A program made the translations under genes and the position numbers. Below are positions 1 to 10,198 of a DNA stretch of 64,000 nucleotides, piece after piece (the stretch's first letter is position 1; each line of letters starts with the position of its first letter). The notes beneath the pieces are model-generated. The model was not told the DNA's origin. It made no database searches and saw nothing but the letters and a program-made list of their open reading frames with translations. The DNA lies in contig MAAU01000009.1 of assembly GCA_002162825.1 (NCBI GenBank), forward strand, positions 1 through 64,000. Reading direction: 5' to 3'. Source of the DNA: Gammaproteobacteria bacterium 54_18_T64 (GTDB lineage Bacteria; Pseudomonadota; Gammaproteobacteria; Pseudomonadales; Porticoccaceae).

Positions 1-2
1 CC

Positions 3-968
3 GCCTTCGGCATGGTTTCCGACGTGATCGCCACCCACGCCCGCAAGAATATTTTTGGCTACCGGCAAATGGTCTGGGCCATCGTCGCCATTGGTGGTTT
101 GAGCTTCATCGTCTGGGCTCACCACATGTACGTCAGTGGCATGAATCCCTACTTCGGATTTTTCTTCGCCACCACCACCCTGATCATCGCCGTGCCCACG
201 GCCATCAAGGTTTACAACTGGGTGCTGACTCTGTGGAAGGGCAATATTCATCTCACCACGGCGATGTTATTTGCCATTGGTTTTATTTTCACCTTTACCC
301 ACGGTGGCCTGACCGGCTTGTTTCTCGGTAATGTGGTGGTCGACCTGCCGCTATCGGATACCTACTTTGTGGTCGCCCACTTCCACATGGTGATGGGCGT
401 GTCACCGATCATGGTCTTGTTTGCCGCCATCTATCACTGGTTTCCGAAAATCACCGGCAAGCACTTGCACAAGGGCCTTGGTAACGCCCACTTCTGGGTC
501 ACCTTTCTCGGCACCTATGCGGTTTATCTGCCCATGCACTATCTGGGTTTTCTCGGTGTACCAAGGCGTTATTACGCCATTGGCGATAGCACCTTTATTC
601 CCGACTCGGCCCAGACTCTCAATGCCTCCATCACCGTGGCGGCCTTGATTGTCGGACTCGCCCAGCTAATCTTTATTTACAACCTCATCCACAGTTTGAG
701 AAAGGGTGAACCCGCCGGTGCCAATCCCTGGGGAGCCACGACCCTGGAATGGCAAACCGAGCACACCCCGCCCCGCCATGGTAACTGGGGGGTAAAGCCA
801 CCGGTGGTGCATCGCTGGGCCTATGATTACAGTGTGCCCAATGCCAAAGACGATTTTATTCCACAAAATGTCGCCGACCAGGATGTGGAAATGGTCGATG
901 GAAGCGAGTTCGCGCCCCCCGATATGCCGGAGCAATCCATTGACCTTGGTCCCGGAGAACTGCCATGA
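3..968 (+). CDS. ctaD: Cytochrome c oxidase subunit I (aa3-type), C-terminal part; 5' end lies outside the window
   Basis: Frame is open to the window start (AFGMVSDVIATHARK...). COX1 motifs WAHHMYVSGM, FTHGGLTGLFLGN and VAHFHMVMG (heme-ligand region). Confidence 0.95.
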   Translation, partial: AFGMVSDVIATHARKNIFGYRQMVWAIVAIGGLSFIVWAHHMYVSGMNPYFGFFFATTTLIIAVPTAIKVYNWVLTLWKGNIHLTTAMLFAIGFIFTFTHGGLTGLFLGNVVVDLPLSDTYFVVAHFHMVMGVSPIMVLFAAIYHWFPKITGKHLHKGLGNAHFWVTFLGTYAVYLPMHYLGFLGVPRRYYAIGDSTFIPDSAQTLNASITVAALIVGLAQLIFIYNLIHSLRKGEPAGANPWGATTLEWQTEHTPPRHGNWGVKPPVVHRWAYDYSVPNAKDDFIPQNVADQDVEMVDGSEFAPPDMPEQSIDLGPGELP

Positions 969-1645
969 GTTTATTCAAAGTACTGGCGGAAAAACCCTGG
1001 CTGCCCCAGCCCGCAACCGCCAATTTCGCCCCAGTGCCGGGGCTTGCCTCAAACGCCGCAGGGCACACCGCCTTAAAATTCTTTATTGCCGTGGCCAGCG
1101 TCATCTTCTTTTTATTAACCATTACCTTTTTATCGCGCACCCAGTATCCCGATTTTCAGGCCCTGGCTGGGGAGCCCTGGCAACCCTTTAGCAATACCTC
1201 ACAGCTGTGGCTCAATAGCGCTATTTTACTGCTGGCCAGTATCACTTTGCGCTGGGGCGTGGTGGCCAGCCGCCAACAAAACCATGGGCAAATCAGCGTC
1301 GCCCTGTTCGCTGTTGCCCTGTTTAGTGCGCTGTTTTTATTCGCTCAATTTTCCGTTTGGCAACAGCTTTATAGCCTCGGTTATTTTGTGAGTAGCAACC
1401 CGGCCAATAGTTATTTTTATCTCTTTACCGGTATTCATGGTCTACATTTACTGGGTGGCCTGCTGGCACTCGCTCGCTGCATAGTGCAATTCGCCATCGG
1501 ACGCGACTGCGCACAGCTCAACAGAGGACTGGTGCTGTGTCGCCGCTATTGGGATTTTCTACTACTGGTTTGGTTGTTTCTATTTTTCTTGCTGACCCTC
1601 TCGTCGGCAAGCTATCGAGCCATCGCTGTGCTGTGCGGCTTTTAG
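965..1645 (+). CDS. Heme-copper oxidase subunit III family protein (first copy)
   Basis: Multi-TM protein with the FTGIHGLHLLGGL motif typical of subunit III. ATGA overlap with the upstream COX1 gene. Confidence 0.85.
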   Translation: MSLFKVLAEKPWLPQPATANFAPVPGLASNAAGHTALKFFIAVASVIFFLLTITFLSRTQYPDFQALAGEPWQPFSNTSQLWLNSAILLLASITLRWGVVASRQQNHGQISVALFAVALFSALFLFAQFSVWQQLYSLGYFVSSNPANSYFYLFTGIHGLHLLGGLLALARCIVQFAIGRDCAQLNRGLVLCRRYWDFLLLVWLFLFFLLTLSSASYRAIAVLCGF

Positions 1646-1655
1646 GGAGGAAGGT

Positions 1656-2327
1656 ATGGACAAGAGTGCGGATGAATCCAGTGCCGGCATAAGCAGCCTG
1701 GTAGACGACTGGTCGAGCGACAAGCAAACCTTCGACATGCCCTGGGGCAAGTTGATGATGTGGATCTTTCTACTCAGCGACACCTTTATTTTCAGTGTAT
1801 TCCTCACCGCGTACATGAGCGTGCGCATGACCACCACCGCAGATTGGCCGCCCACCAGCGAGGTCTTTGCCCTGGTCATCGCCGGCCAGCATGTGCCCCT
1901 GCTACTCATCGCCATTATGACCTTCATCCTCATCACCAGCAGCGGCACCATGGCGATGGCGGTTAACTTTGCCTATCAGGGCAAGCCCCAGCGCGCCGCC
2001 CAACTAATGTTGCTGACCGCCCTGCTGGGAGCGTCTTTTGTTGGCATGCAAGCCTTTGAGTGGAATAAGTTAATTTTTGACGAAGGCATACGGCCCTGGG
2101 GCAACCCCTACGGGGCAGAACAATTTGGCGCCAGTTTTTTTCTCATAACTGGCTTCCACGGTATGCATGTCTCGGTAGGGGTTATTTATTTAGCCATTAT
2201 CGCCAACCGCCTGCGCAAGGGATTCTACACGGGCAAGGGCTACCACATCGTCGAAATAACCGGCCTGTACTGGCATTTCGTCGACCTGGTATGGGTATTT
2301 ATCTTCGCGTTTTTCTATCTGTGGTAA
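1656..2327 (+). CDS. Heme-copper oxidase subunit III family protein (second copy)
   Basis: FLITGFHGMHVSVGVIYL and GLYWHFVDLVWVFIFAFFYLW are hallmark subunit III motifs. Confidence 0.9.
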   Translation: MDKSADESSAGISSLVDDWSSDKQTFDMPWGKLMMWIFLLSDTFIFSVFLTAYMSVRMTTTADWPPTSEVFALVIAGQHVPLLLIAIMTFILITSSGTMAMAVNFAYQGKPQRAAQLMLLTALLGASFVGMQAFEWNKLIFDEGIRPWGNPYGAEQFGASFFLITGFHGMHVSVGVIYLAIIANRLRKGFYTGKGYHIVEITGLYWHFVDLVWVFIFAFFYLW

Positions 2328-2336
2328 GGGCTTGAT

Positions 2337-2654
2337 ATGTCAGACAGCAGCGTGCAACAACACCCCATCAGTGTCTATTTAAAAATATGGCTACTGCTTT
2401 TCGTACTCAGCACCTTTTCATACATGGTAGATTTTTATCAGGTGCAGGGCTATCTGCGCTGGAGCCTAATTATAATATTCATGTTCCTCAAGGCCGGGTT
2501 GATTATCGGTATCTTTATGCACCTGGCCTGGGAAAGGCTGGCCCTAATTTACACAATTTTATTGCCTCCCCTCGCCATCCTACTCTTGATAGTTGCCATG
2601 GCTAGCGAGGCCGATTACATCAATTTTGGTCGACTGTTATTTTTTGCCCAGTGA
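2337..2654 (+). CDS. Cytochrome c oxidase subunit IV family protein
   Basis: Small three-TM protein (VYLKIWLLLFVLSTFSYMVD, FLKAGLIIGIFMHLAWE) directly after subunit III. Confidence 0.85.
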   Translation: MSDSSVQQHPISVYLKIWLLLFVLSTFSYMVDFYQVQGYLRWSLIIIFMFLKAGLIIGIFMHLAWERLALIYTILLPPLAILLLIVAMASEADYINFGRLLFFAQ

Positions 2655-2716
2655 TGACACCGGCCATATAAATAAGCCGGGGATCAAAACACCCTCTCAT
2701 AAAGGCCCGCTAACCA

Positions 2717-3409
2717 ATGCCTGGAGTCGCACAACACTTTAAGTACCGGCATGCAGCGATGGTTATCGCCTTGCTTTTTGGCGGGGCTATTACGCTGCAA
2801 AACTTTTCCCAGCGTGTCGATCATCGGCTGCCGAAAATTCACGGCGTGATTATTCCCGAGGCCAGAGCCCTAAGCCCCTTTAATCTGATCGACCAAAACG
2901 ACAAAGCCTTTAGCAATCGTCAACTAACAGGCAAGTGGCACCTGTTGAGCTACGGCTATACCTATTGCCCCGATGTCTGCCATACCACCTTGAGCGTGCT
3001 GGCAAAATTCGCAGAGCAATTAAAACAAGAGGGTCTCGACAATGATCTGGAAATTCTGTTTTACACAATTGATCACCGCCGCGATACCCCGCAACGCCTA
3101 CAGTATTATTTGCCACTATTTAGCGAGGATTTTATTGGCCTGACCCACCGCGATAATGAGCAGACCGCTGCCAGCGCGTTTGAAGACAGCCTCGGTATGA
3201 TCTCCAGCATAGAATCTACAAACCGAGAAAACATCACGACCGAAGAACAAGTCTATCTTGTCAGTCATGACGCTATTTTATACCTGATAAACCCTGAGGG
3301 GAAATTACAAGCGGTATTAAAACCGCTAATAAGTAAGAGTGGGAAGGCCTATTTCAAGGCAAAATTAATTTACCATGACTATCGATTAATTCGTCAATAT
3401 TTTGGCTGA
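2717..3409 (+). CDS. SCO1/SenC family copper chaperone
   Basis: Thioredoxin-like fold with CxxxC copper motif YCPDVCHTTL, downstream of oxidase genes. Confidence 0.9.
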   Translation: MPGVAQHFKYRHAAMVIALLFGGAITLQNFSQRVDHRLPKIHGVIIPEARALSPFNLIDQNDKAFSNRQLTGKWHLLSYGYTYCPDVCHTTLSVLAKFAEQLKQEGLDNDLEILFYTIDHRRDTPQRLQYYLPLFSEDFIGLTHRDNEQTAASAFEDSLGMISSIESTNRENITTEEQVYLVSHDAILYLINPEGKLQAVLKPLISKSGKAYFKAKLIYHDYRLIRQYFG

Positions 3410-3465
3410 CCCGAAACATCGAAACAATCCCTGATACCCCTTTCCAAAACCGTCTTCCTTGCCAA

Positions 3466-6453
3466 TTAATTTAACAGTTCTCGTACATGGCTCAATAAAA
3501 CCTTGGTACTGTAGGGTTTGGTAAGTGCTCCGGCTTTAAGCTCTTGATCCGCCTCATCGACATGACTTGTTTCATCAAATCCACTGACAATTAAAATCTT
3601 TGTTGCGGGAAATTCAAGCCTCGCTAGCGCCGCTAATTGATAGCCATTCATACCTGGCATAATTACATCTGAAATCAGTAAATCCACCCTGCTCTCACGT
3701 AAAAAAACCAGAGCCTCATCGGCATTACATGCACACAGAACTCGATAACCCTGCTGACTAAGTACATCCTTGGCTAGCTCGAGCAAGCCCGGTTCATCGT
3801 CGGCCACAACGATCGTTTCCCTACCCGATAATAGAGCAACATCCTCAGCAGTGATGACAGCATCCGACTCTACCCCCCCGCTGTAACGGGGGAAGTAGAG
3901 ACTAAAGGTAGTACCCAAACCCAGCTCAGATGATACTTGTACCGTCCCTTCGCTGCGCTCGACAAAACCATAAACCTGACTTAAACCCAAACCCGTGCCC
4001 TGTTCACCCTTGGTGGTAAAAAAGGGATCGAAAATTTTATCCAGTGTGCCTTTAGTCATACCCTCTCCGGTATCGGCGATCGCCAACCGGACGTACTCCC
4101 CGGCAGCAATACCCCAGCCATCGACATCCCGCATGCTGAGATTTTTATTGCGGGTTGCAATGGATAAGACGCCATCGCCCTCGACCATTGCGTGCATCGC
4201 ATTAATACATAAATTGATGAGCACATCGTCAAAATCACCCCTATCCACGCAGATCGGCCACAGGTCTTCCTGCAAGTCCATTTTTAGAGAAATTCGCGCG
4301 GTGACAATTTTTTCCAGCAAATGCTGCTGATCCAACAATAAATCATTAACCTCAAGTCTTACCGCCTCAACCACTTGTTGCTTGGAAAAGGTCAGTAACT
4401 TTTTAGTCAGAATTTTTCCCCTGTCACCAGCCTGAGCAATTTGCTCGGCATAGCCACACAATTTTGGCTGATCGTTCAAGGCAAGGCTTAACAGCTCGGC
4501 GTAGCCCAGTACTATGCCCAGCATATTGTTGTAATCGTGGGCGATGCCTCCGGTCAACTTCCCCAGGGCATCCATTTTTTGACTGCGCCGCAATTGCTCT
4601 TCGGTTTTTTTCTCCCAACTTAAATCATGAACAGTGGCAATAAATAATTGTTTATTCGTGCCAACCTGGGGAGAGGTCGACACCGACAATCGTACCGGCA
4701 ACTGCTCGCCACTTTTATTGATCACCCAGGTTTCGTGGGGATGGCCAATTAACTCAGGATTCAAACCTTTGACGCTTTTGTACAATACATTTTGATAATC
4801 CTGAGCAACATCAACTGGCATTATCAATCGAAAGTGCTGGCCAATAATATCCCCTGAGGAATATCCAAATAAGCCTTCGGCCGACAAATTAAAGCCTAAA
4901 ACAATGCCGTCTTCATCCACTGTCAACACCGCATCCAGCATATTATCGAGCAGCAATTTTTGTTCCAGTTGTTGCTGACGATTTTTTTCCTCAACCTGCA
5001 CCCGCACTGAAATATCATCCACCAGCGAGGCCACACCAAAAACCTCGCCACTGTCACTAATTAAGGGGGTGTTGAACCACTCACAAATGAGTACGTCGCC
5101 CGCCTTGTTAATATTTTTATTGATTTGGTGGGCCAGCGTTTTATTCGACAGTAGTCTTTCTCGAATAGCCTCCACCGCCGCCCAGCCCGCTGGCGCCACC
5201 ACTAGTTTTGAATAATGGCTGCCAATAGCTTCCTTTTTGCTGTAACCGAAGATTTTCTCTGCGGCGACATTCCAATCGACAACATTAAAATCACGATCCC
5301 ACTCAATCACCGCTAGCGGAGTTTTTTCGACATGCATTCTCAGACGCTTTTGACTGTCCTGCAATGCCAGGCGCATACGATATTGTTCACTAACATCGTG
5401 AAATACCAGAATGGCACCAATAAGCGCTCTACCATTATTTATCGGTGCCGCACTGGCAATGATCTGATGTGGATCTGCAATCTTTGGCAACAAAGTAATG
5501 GGGCTGTTGAGGATGACAGTTTCATTCGTTGCCAGGGCCTGGTGAAGAGGGCTATCGAGGGTCTGTTGAGTTGCGGTGTCAACGATGCTAAATATTTCGC
5601 GCACCGAGCGGCCCATGGCCTCGCTAGCTAACCAGCCACTTAGTTTTTCCGCGACCGGGTTCATCCGACTCACCCGCCCCTCACTATCAGTTGCAATTAC
5701 GGCATCACCGATACAGTTCAGGGTCAGCTGTAGATTTTCCTCACTCTCCTTTATAGCCAGAAAAGATTCGCCTAATTGCTGTTGCATTAGGGTTAATGCT
5801 TCCACCAGCACATCCAATTCATCGGCGGCACCAGATGATTTTTGTGAGCGCTGAAGCACTAAACGCTGATCCAGGTTTGATAAACCGAGCTGGCGAGCAA
5901 AGGCGGAAATTGTCGCCAGATGACTAGTTACACTCCGGCCCACCAACAACAGCAACAAACCTGCCACCAGGAAGGTTTGAAAGGCGACCATAACAATGGA
6001 GGACAGTGCATTCGCATAAAAGGTTTTGTACACATCGGCACTGGATGCCTCGATAATAAAGTGTCCAATTTCCTGCTCTACGCCGTTGTACTCATAAAAT
6101 ACGGGGTAATTACGAATAATCGTTTTATCCGGCGGATGTTGCCCAGCCTCAACCAGCACTTTACCCGCTTCGGTGACGGCAAGGTATTCTATCGAGCGAA
6201 GTTTAATCATACCGCCCAAATCCAGCGTCAAGGCATCGATATCTCCAAGCCAAAGTCGCGAGCTAACACTGGGCAAATAAACCCCTTTCACCTCATCAAG
6301 TTGCGTCTCGATCTCCTGTAGATTTTTATTGAGTTCAATATATAAAGACACGACAGAAGTGAGGATGGTGACCAAAACACTGATCATAAAGACGGATAGG
6401 ACCAGCCGCCTGGCCAGAGGACCTGCCCATTTAGAAAAGAAATACTTCATCAC
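3466..6453 (-). CDS. Membrane-bound multi-PAS hybrid sensor histidine kinase with C-terminal receiver domain
   Basis: N-terminal TM/periplasmic loop/TM, repeated PAS segments, H-box GGIAHDYNNMLG, G-box DTGEGM...GTGLGLSQVYG, receiver VVADDEPG...LLISDVIMPGMNG. Confidence 0.93.
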   Translation of the reverse strand: MMKYFFSKWAGPLARRLVLSVFMISVLVTILTSVVSLYIELNKNLQEIETQLDEVKGVYLPSVSSRLWLGDIDALTLDLGGMIKLRSIEYLAVTEAGKVLVEAGQHPPDKTIIRNYPVFYEYNGVEQEIGHFIIEASSADVYKTFYANALSSIVMVAFQTFLVAGLLLLLVGRSVTSHLATISAFARQLGLSNLDQRLVLQRSQKSSGAADELDVLVEALTLMQQQLGESFLAIKESEENLQLTLNCIGDAVIATDSEGRVSRMNPVAEKLSGWLASEAMGRSVREIFSIVDTATQQTLDSPLHQALATNETVILNSPITLLPKIADPHQIIASAAPINNGRALIGAILVFHDVSEQYRMRLALQDSQKRLRMHVEKTPLAVIEWDRDFNVVDWNVAAEKIFGYSKKEAIGSHYSKLVVAPAGWAAVEAIRERLLSNKTLAHQINKNINKAGDVLICEWFNTPLISDSGEVFGVASLVDDISVRVQVEEKNRQQQLEQKLLLDNMLDAVLTVDEDGIVLGFNLSAEGLFGYSSGDIIGQHFRLIMPVDVAQDYQNVLYKSVKGLNPELIGHPHETWVINKSGEQLPVRLSVSTSPQVGTNKQLFIATVHDLSWEKKTEEQLRRSQKMDALGKLTGGIAHDYNNMLGIVLGYAELLSLALNDQPKLCGYAEQIAQAGDRGKILTKKLLTFSKQQVVEAVRLEVNDLLLDQQHLLEKIVTARISLKMDLQEDLWPICVDRGDFDDVLINLCINAMHAMVEGDGVLSIATRNKNLSMRDVDGWGIAAGEYVRLAIADTGEGMTKGTLDKIFDPFFTTKGEQGTGLGLSQVYGFVERSEGTVQVSSELGLGTTFSLYFPRYSGGVESDAVITAEDVALLSGRETIVVADDEPGLLELAKDVLSQQGYRVLCACNADEALVFLRESRVDLLISDVIMPGMNGYQLAALARLEFPATKILIVSGFDETSHVDEADQELKAGALTKPYSTKVLLSHVRELLN

Positions 6454-6512
6454 AAGACATCATCTTCGGTGTAGTGAGCATGTTCGCCAAGCCCCATAAA
6501 CTGTTTAATTTA

Positions 6513-7316
6513 TTAACGGCCAACTTCTACCCCCTGCACAGCACTACCCCTCATCAAGGGTTGTAAATGCTGCTCAATCATTTCCTGGAAAGTGCCATCG
6601 CGCTTCATCTCTCGCAAGGCCCTCGTCAGGCGAGGTACTAATGCCGCATGTTTTGGGTTGAGATAGACATAGGCGGGAATTGTCTCGAGGGGCATTACAT
6701 TTATTACCACCCCCTTAATATTACTTTTATTTAAATGATAGAGGCCTATATCCCTAAGAAAAACGGCATAATCGATTCTTTTTTTAACCAGCAGGGAGAA
6801 TAATTGAGTTTCATTTTTCACTCTGCTAATACGAGCACTTTTCGGCACTTTTTTTTCAATGATTTTCATGCCAATAATGATGCCCACCGATTTTCCAGCC
6901 AGGGATTCCCAAGCGTCTTGCACGTCGAAGGGCTCGCGGGAAAACACCACAAACTCACCCGTAACAAGGGGCTCAGGCACCCGCAACAGGGTCGGAAAAC
7001 CGGCCTCAATGGCGGGCGTTCTTAACAGCTCACCGTCGGCAAGACCCGACGCCGACATTTGCAGGCTTCTTTGCGTCGGCACTGTCAGCACCTTCAGCCC
7101 GTAACCCATGCGCCGCAGTGCCTCTGCAAGAATATTATCGACAATACCTGTTTGCTCTGGTGAATGATAAAAACCCGCCACCATGTCGCCGGTCACCAGG
7201 GTCAATACTGGCTGTGGCAGCGCTTGGCCAGCACAGAGGCTACTCATCAGCCATAGGAAATAGATAGGGTATTTCAATAGACCTGAAAGAAAATCCTCTG
7301 CCATCACGCAACTCAC
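6513..7316 (-). CDS. Periplasmic solute-binding protein (SBP_bac_3-like)
   Basis: Signal-peptide-like N-terminus, then a bilobal SBP-like sequence (VDNILAEALRRMGYGLKVLTVPTQRSLQM, LAGKSVGIIIGM, ALREMKRDGTFQEMIEQHL). Confidence 0.8.
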   Translation of the reverse strand: MSCVMAEDFLSGLLKYPIYFLWLMSSLCAGQALPQPVLTLVTGDMVAGFYHSPEQTGIVDNILAEALRRMGYGLKVLTVPTQRSLQMSASGLADGELLRTPAIEAGFPTLLRVPEPLVTGEFVVFSREPFDVQDAWESLAGKSVGIIIGMKIIEKKVPKSARISRVKNETQLFSLLVKKRIDYAVFLRDIGLYHLNKSNIKGVVINVMPLETIPAYVYLNPKHAALVPRLTRALREMKRDGTFQEMIEQHLQPLMRGSAVQGVEVGR

Positions 7317-7422
7317 CTGTCTCTTGATACCGGGCTCACTGGACTGGATAACAATGTTATAACTACAATTCTACCAAGCGTAGTCAGTGTCGAAGGTCCG
7401 CGCTATCTAGCACACAAAAAAA

Positions 7423-7448
7423 GGGGGTGTGTTTTCCAACACACCCCC
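7423..7448 (-). terminator. Rho-independent terminator downstream of the thiolase operon
   Basis: Perfect 11-bp stem GGGGGTGTGTT / AACACACCCCC with a 4-nt loop; T-run on the minus strand (A7 on plus, 7416-7422). Confidence 0.9.
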
Positions 7449-7487
7449 TCTGACCGCCTGAAAGCAGCTTTCAAATATGGCAGCTAA

Positions 7488-8669
7488 TCACGCCACTTCA
7501 AATAAGCCCGCAGCGCCCATGCCACCACCGACACACATGGTGATGACGACATACTTCTCACCGCGACGCTTAGCTTCACGCAGAGCGTGACCGACCATGC
7601 GCGCACCACTCATTCCGTAGGGGTGACCAATGGAGATGGCACCGCCGTTGATATTGAGATTTTCGTTGGGAATGCCCAGCTGGTCGCGACAGTAGATCAC
7701 CTGCACGGCGAAGGCTTCGTTTAACTCCCAAACGCCGATGTCGTCCATTTTCAGGCCGTTGGCTTTAAGCAGCTTGGGAATGGCGAAGACGGGACCAATA
7801 CCCATTTCCTCAGGACCACAACCGGCAACGGCCATGCCACGATAAATGCCCAGAGGCTCGAGGCCGCGCTGCTCGGCAGCTTTGGCTTCCATCAACACAC
7901 AGGCTGCTGCACCGTCGGACAACTGACTGGCATTACCGGCGGTGATACTACCGCCTTCGATGACGGGGCCCAGTGATGCCAGGCCTTCTGCATTGGTGCT
8001 GGGGCGATTGCCCTCGTCGAGTTTCAGGGTTTTCTCAACACTGGAGACTTCTTTGGTGGCCTTATCCATGACTTGCATGGATGCCGTGACTTCAACAATT
8101 TCATCGGCGAAAAGACCCGCTTCCTGAGCCGCCGCCGTGCGCTGCTGAGACTGCAGTGAATACTCATCCTGAGCTTCACGGCTGATATTGTAGCGATTGG
8201 CGACAATCTCAGCGGTCTCAAGCATGGGAATGTAAATATCTTTCTGCATGGCGACCAGAGCTTCGTCGCGATTACGGAAGCTGTTAGCGTGTTCGTTCTG
8301 CACCAGGCTGATGTGCTCGATACCGCCACCGACGACCGTGGTCATGCCGTCACAAATAATCTGCTTGGCAGCCGTGGCGATGGACATTAAACCGGAAGAA
8401 CATTGACGCTCGATACTCATACCACTAACAGTATCGGGCAGGCCCGCACGTAGGCCAGCCAGACGCCCGATGTTGTAACCGGTCGTACCCTGCTGCAGTG
8501 CACAACCCATGATGACATCATCAATCTCGGCGGGATCGACGCCGGCGCGCGCTATGGCTTCACGTATGGGTATGGCGCCCAAAGTGGGGCCATCGGTGTC
8601 ATTAAAGATCCCGCGGTAGGCTTTACCGATGGGGGTACGGGCACTTGAAACAATGACTGCTTCTCTCAT
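7488..8669 (-). CDS. Acetyl-CoA acetyltransferase / thiolase
   Basis: [13 protein letters not shown] (active-site Cys), [38 protein letters not shown]. Confidence 0.96.
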   Translation of the reverse strand: MREAVIVSSARTPIGKAYRGIFNDTDGPTLGAIPIREAIARAGVDPAEIDDVIMGCALQQGTTGYNIGRLAGLRAGLPDTVSGMSIERQCSSGLMSIATAAKQIICDGMTTVVGGGIEHISLVQNEHANSFRNRDEALVAMQKDIYIPMLETAEIVANRYNISREAQDEYSLQSQQRTAAAQEAGLFADEIVEVTASMQVMDKATKEVSSVEKTLKLDEGNRPSTNAEGLASLGPVIEGGSITAGNASQLSDGAAACVLMEAKAAEQRGLEPLGIYRGMAVAGCGPEEMGIGPVFAIPKLLKANGLKMDDIGVWELNEAFAVQVIYCRDQLGIPNENLNINGGAISIGHPYGMSGARMVGHALREAKRRGEKYVVITMCVGGGMGAAGLFEVA

Positions 8670-8720
8670 TTTCTACACTCCTGTTGGGGTTGACGCAGGC
8701 CAGTTAAGGCGCTGGGTATT

Positions 8721-9629
8721 TTACGATGTTTTGCCTTTTTTAAGAAACTTCTGGGTTTGTTGCCCGGCATTGGTGAGCACACGCTGGCCGGCCTCGTCCT
8801 CGACATCGGCCCAGGCGGCGCGAATATTCTCCGGTGTGCGTTCTTCGGGTGACAAGTAAATGCCGTCGGTTTCATAAATGCGCGTGGTGGCATAACCGCC
8901 AGCACCGGCGGCGAGAATGGTACGGGTTGGCGCTTCGTCATCACACAGAGTTAACAAGCCGGTAGTCACCGCTTCGGGTGGCATTAACTCTTCGGCACTG
9001 TCGTCGGAGAAAATATCAGCCGTCATGCGTGTATAGGCCGAGGGCGCCAACGCGTTGATGTGAATGCCGTACTTATGCCCTTCAAGCACCAGAGTATTCA
9101 TCAAGCCAACAACGGCCATTTTCGCCGCACCGTAGCTGGACTGACCAAAGTTACCGTAAAGGCCACTGGCCGATGTGGTCATGACGATACGACCGTATTC
9201 CTGCTCGCGCATGGTATCCCATACCGCCTTTGCGCAATTCACCGAACCCATTAAATGCACCTCAACCACGGCACGGAAATTGTCGAGATCGGCCTTGGCA
9301 AAACTTTTGTCGCGCAGTATGCCGGCGTTGTTAATCAGAATATCGACCCGGCCCCACTCGGCTTTCGCCTGGGCGACCATGGCTTCAACTTCATCGTAAT
9401 TGGCAACATTGGCGCCATTGGCAATGGCTTCACCACCCTTGGCTTTAATTTCAGCAACCACTTGCTCGGCTAATGTCGATGAGCCCGCTGACGAACCATC
9501 AACAGATCCACCGAGATCATTCACTACAACTTTACAGCCGCGCTCGGCCAGGGCTAGCGCGTGAGATTTTCCCAGACCGTTACCAGCACCGGTGACGATG
9601 GCGACACGATCATCAAAACGAATAGTCAT
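8721..9629 (-). CDS. SDR family oxidoreductase (3-hydroxyacyl-CoA dehydrogenase / MFE-2-like)
   Basis: TGAGNGLGKSHALALAERG cofactor motif, NNAG, YGAAK, VNDLGGS typical of MFE-2-like SDRs. Confidence 0.93.
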   Translation of the reverse strand: MTIRFDDRVAIVTGAGNGLGKSHALALAERGCKVVVNDLGGSVDGSSAGSSTLAEQVVAEIKAKGGEAIANGANVANYDEVEAMVAQAKAEWGRVDILINNAGILRDKSFAKADLDNFRAVVEVHLMGSVNCAKAVWDTMREQEYGRIVMTTSASGLYGNFGQSSYGAAKMAVVGLMNTLVLEGHKYGIHINALAPSAYTRMTADIFSDDSAEELMPPEAVTTGLLTLCDDEAPTRTILAAGAGGYATTRIYETDGIYLSPEERTPENIRAAWADVEDEAGQRVLTNAGQQTQKFLKKGKTS

Positions 9630-9682
9630 TTCTTCACTCCTAGTTTGTTATTTAAATGCCTTTAGTTATTTTCAAAAAATAA

Positions 9683-10147
9683 CTAACCTGCGAAAACCAT
9701 ATTCAACCACTCGGCTTTCAATGCGGGCTTGTCGACACCTTCAATTTCAACGGTAATATCCAGTTTAAACAGGTACTGGCCGGGCTTTTTCTCGGTGGCT
9801 TCTAGTAGCACGGCATTGGCGCGCACACGGCTACCGACTTTTACGGGTGTCAAAAAGCGCACCTTATCAAAACCGTAGTTAACGCCCATGGTGCGATTGG
9901 GCACATTGACACCGACACCGTTTTGCAGGAAGTGAGCCAGCATCGACAGGGTTAAAAAGCCGTGGGCAATAGTGGTGCCAAAGGGGCTGTCTGCCGCTTT
10001 AACAGGATCGACATGAATAAACTGATGGTCGAGGGTGACATCGGCAAAGTCATTGACCTGTTGCTGATTGATTTCAAACCAATCGGAAGTACCGCAGTCA
10101 GCGCCAATATGGGACTGTAGTTCACTGGTATTAATTTTAATGGTCAT
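9683..10147 (-). CDS. MaoC family dehydratase (R-specific enoyl-CoA hydratase-like)
   Basis: Hotdog protein with FADVTLDHQFIHVDPVKA...FGTTIAHGFLTLSML hydratase motif. Confidence 0.94.
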   Translation of the reverse strand: MTIKINTSELQSHIGADCGTSDWFEINQQQVNDFADVTLDHQFIHVDPVKAADSPFGTTIAHGFLTLSMLAHFLQNGVGVNVPNRTMGVNYGFDKVRFLTPVKVGSRVRANAVLLEATEKKPGQYLFKLDITVEIEGVDKPALKAEWLNMVFAG

Positions 10148-10198
10148 CGTTGTTCTTCCTCATTGTTTGTCGCGTAAAAACATTGATTGAAACCCAGC

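Noticed and set aside
2660-2690. CCGGC...GCCGG dyad after the COX4 gene as a terminator
   Set aside because: Only a 5-bp stem, no T-run, and the SCO gene follows in the same direction.
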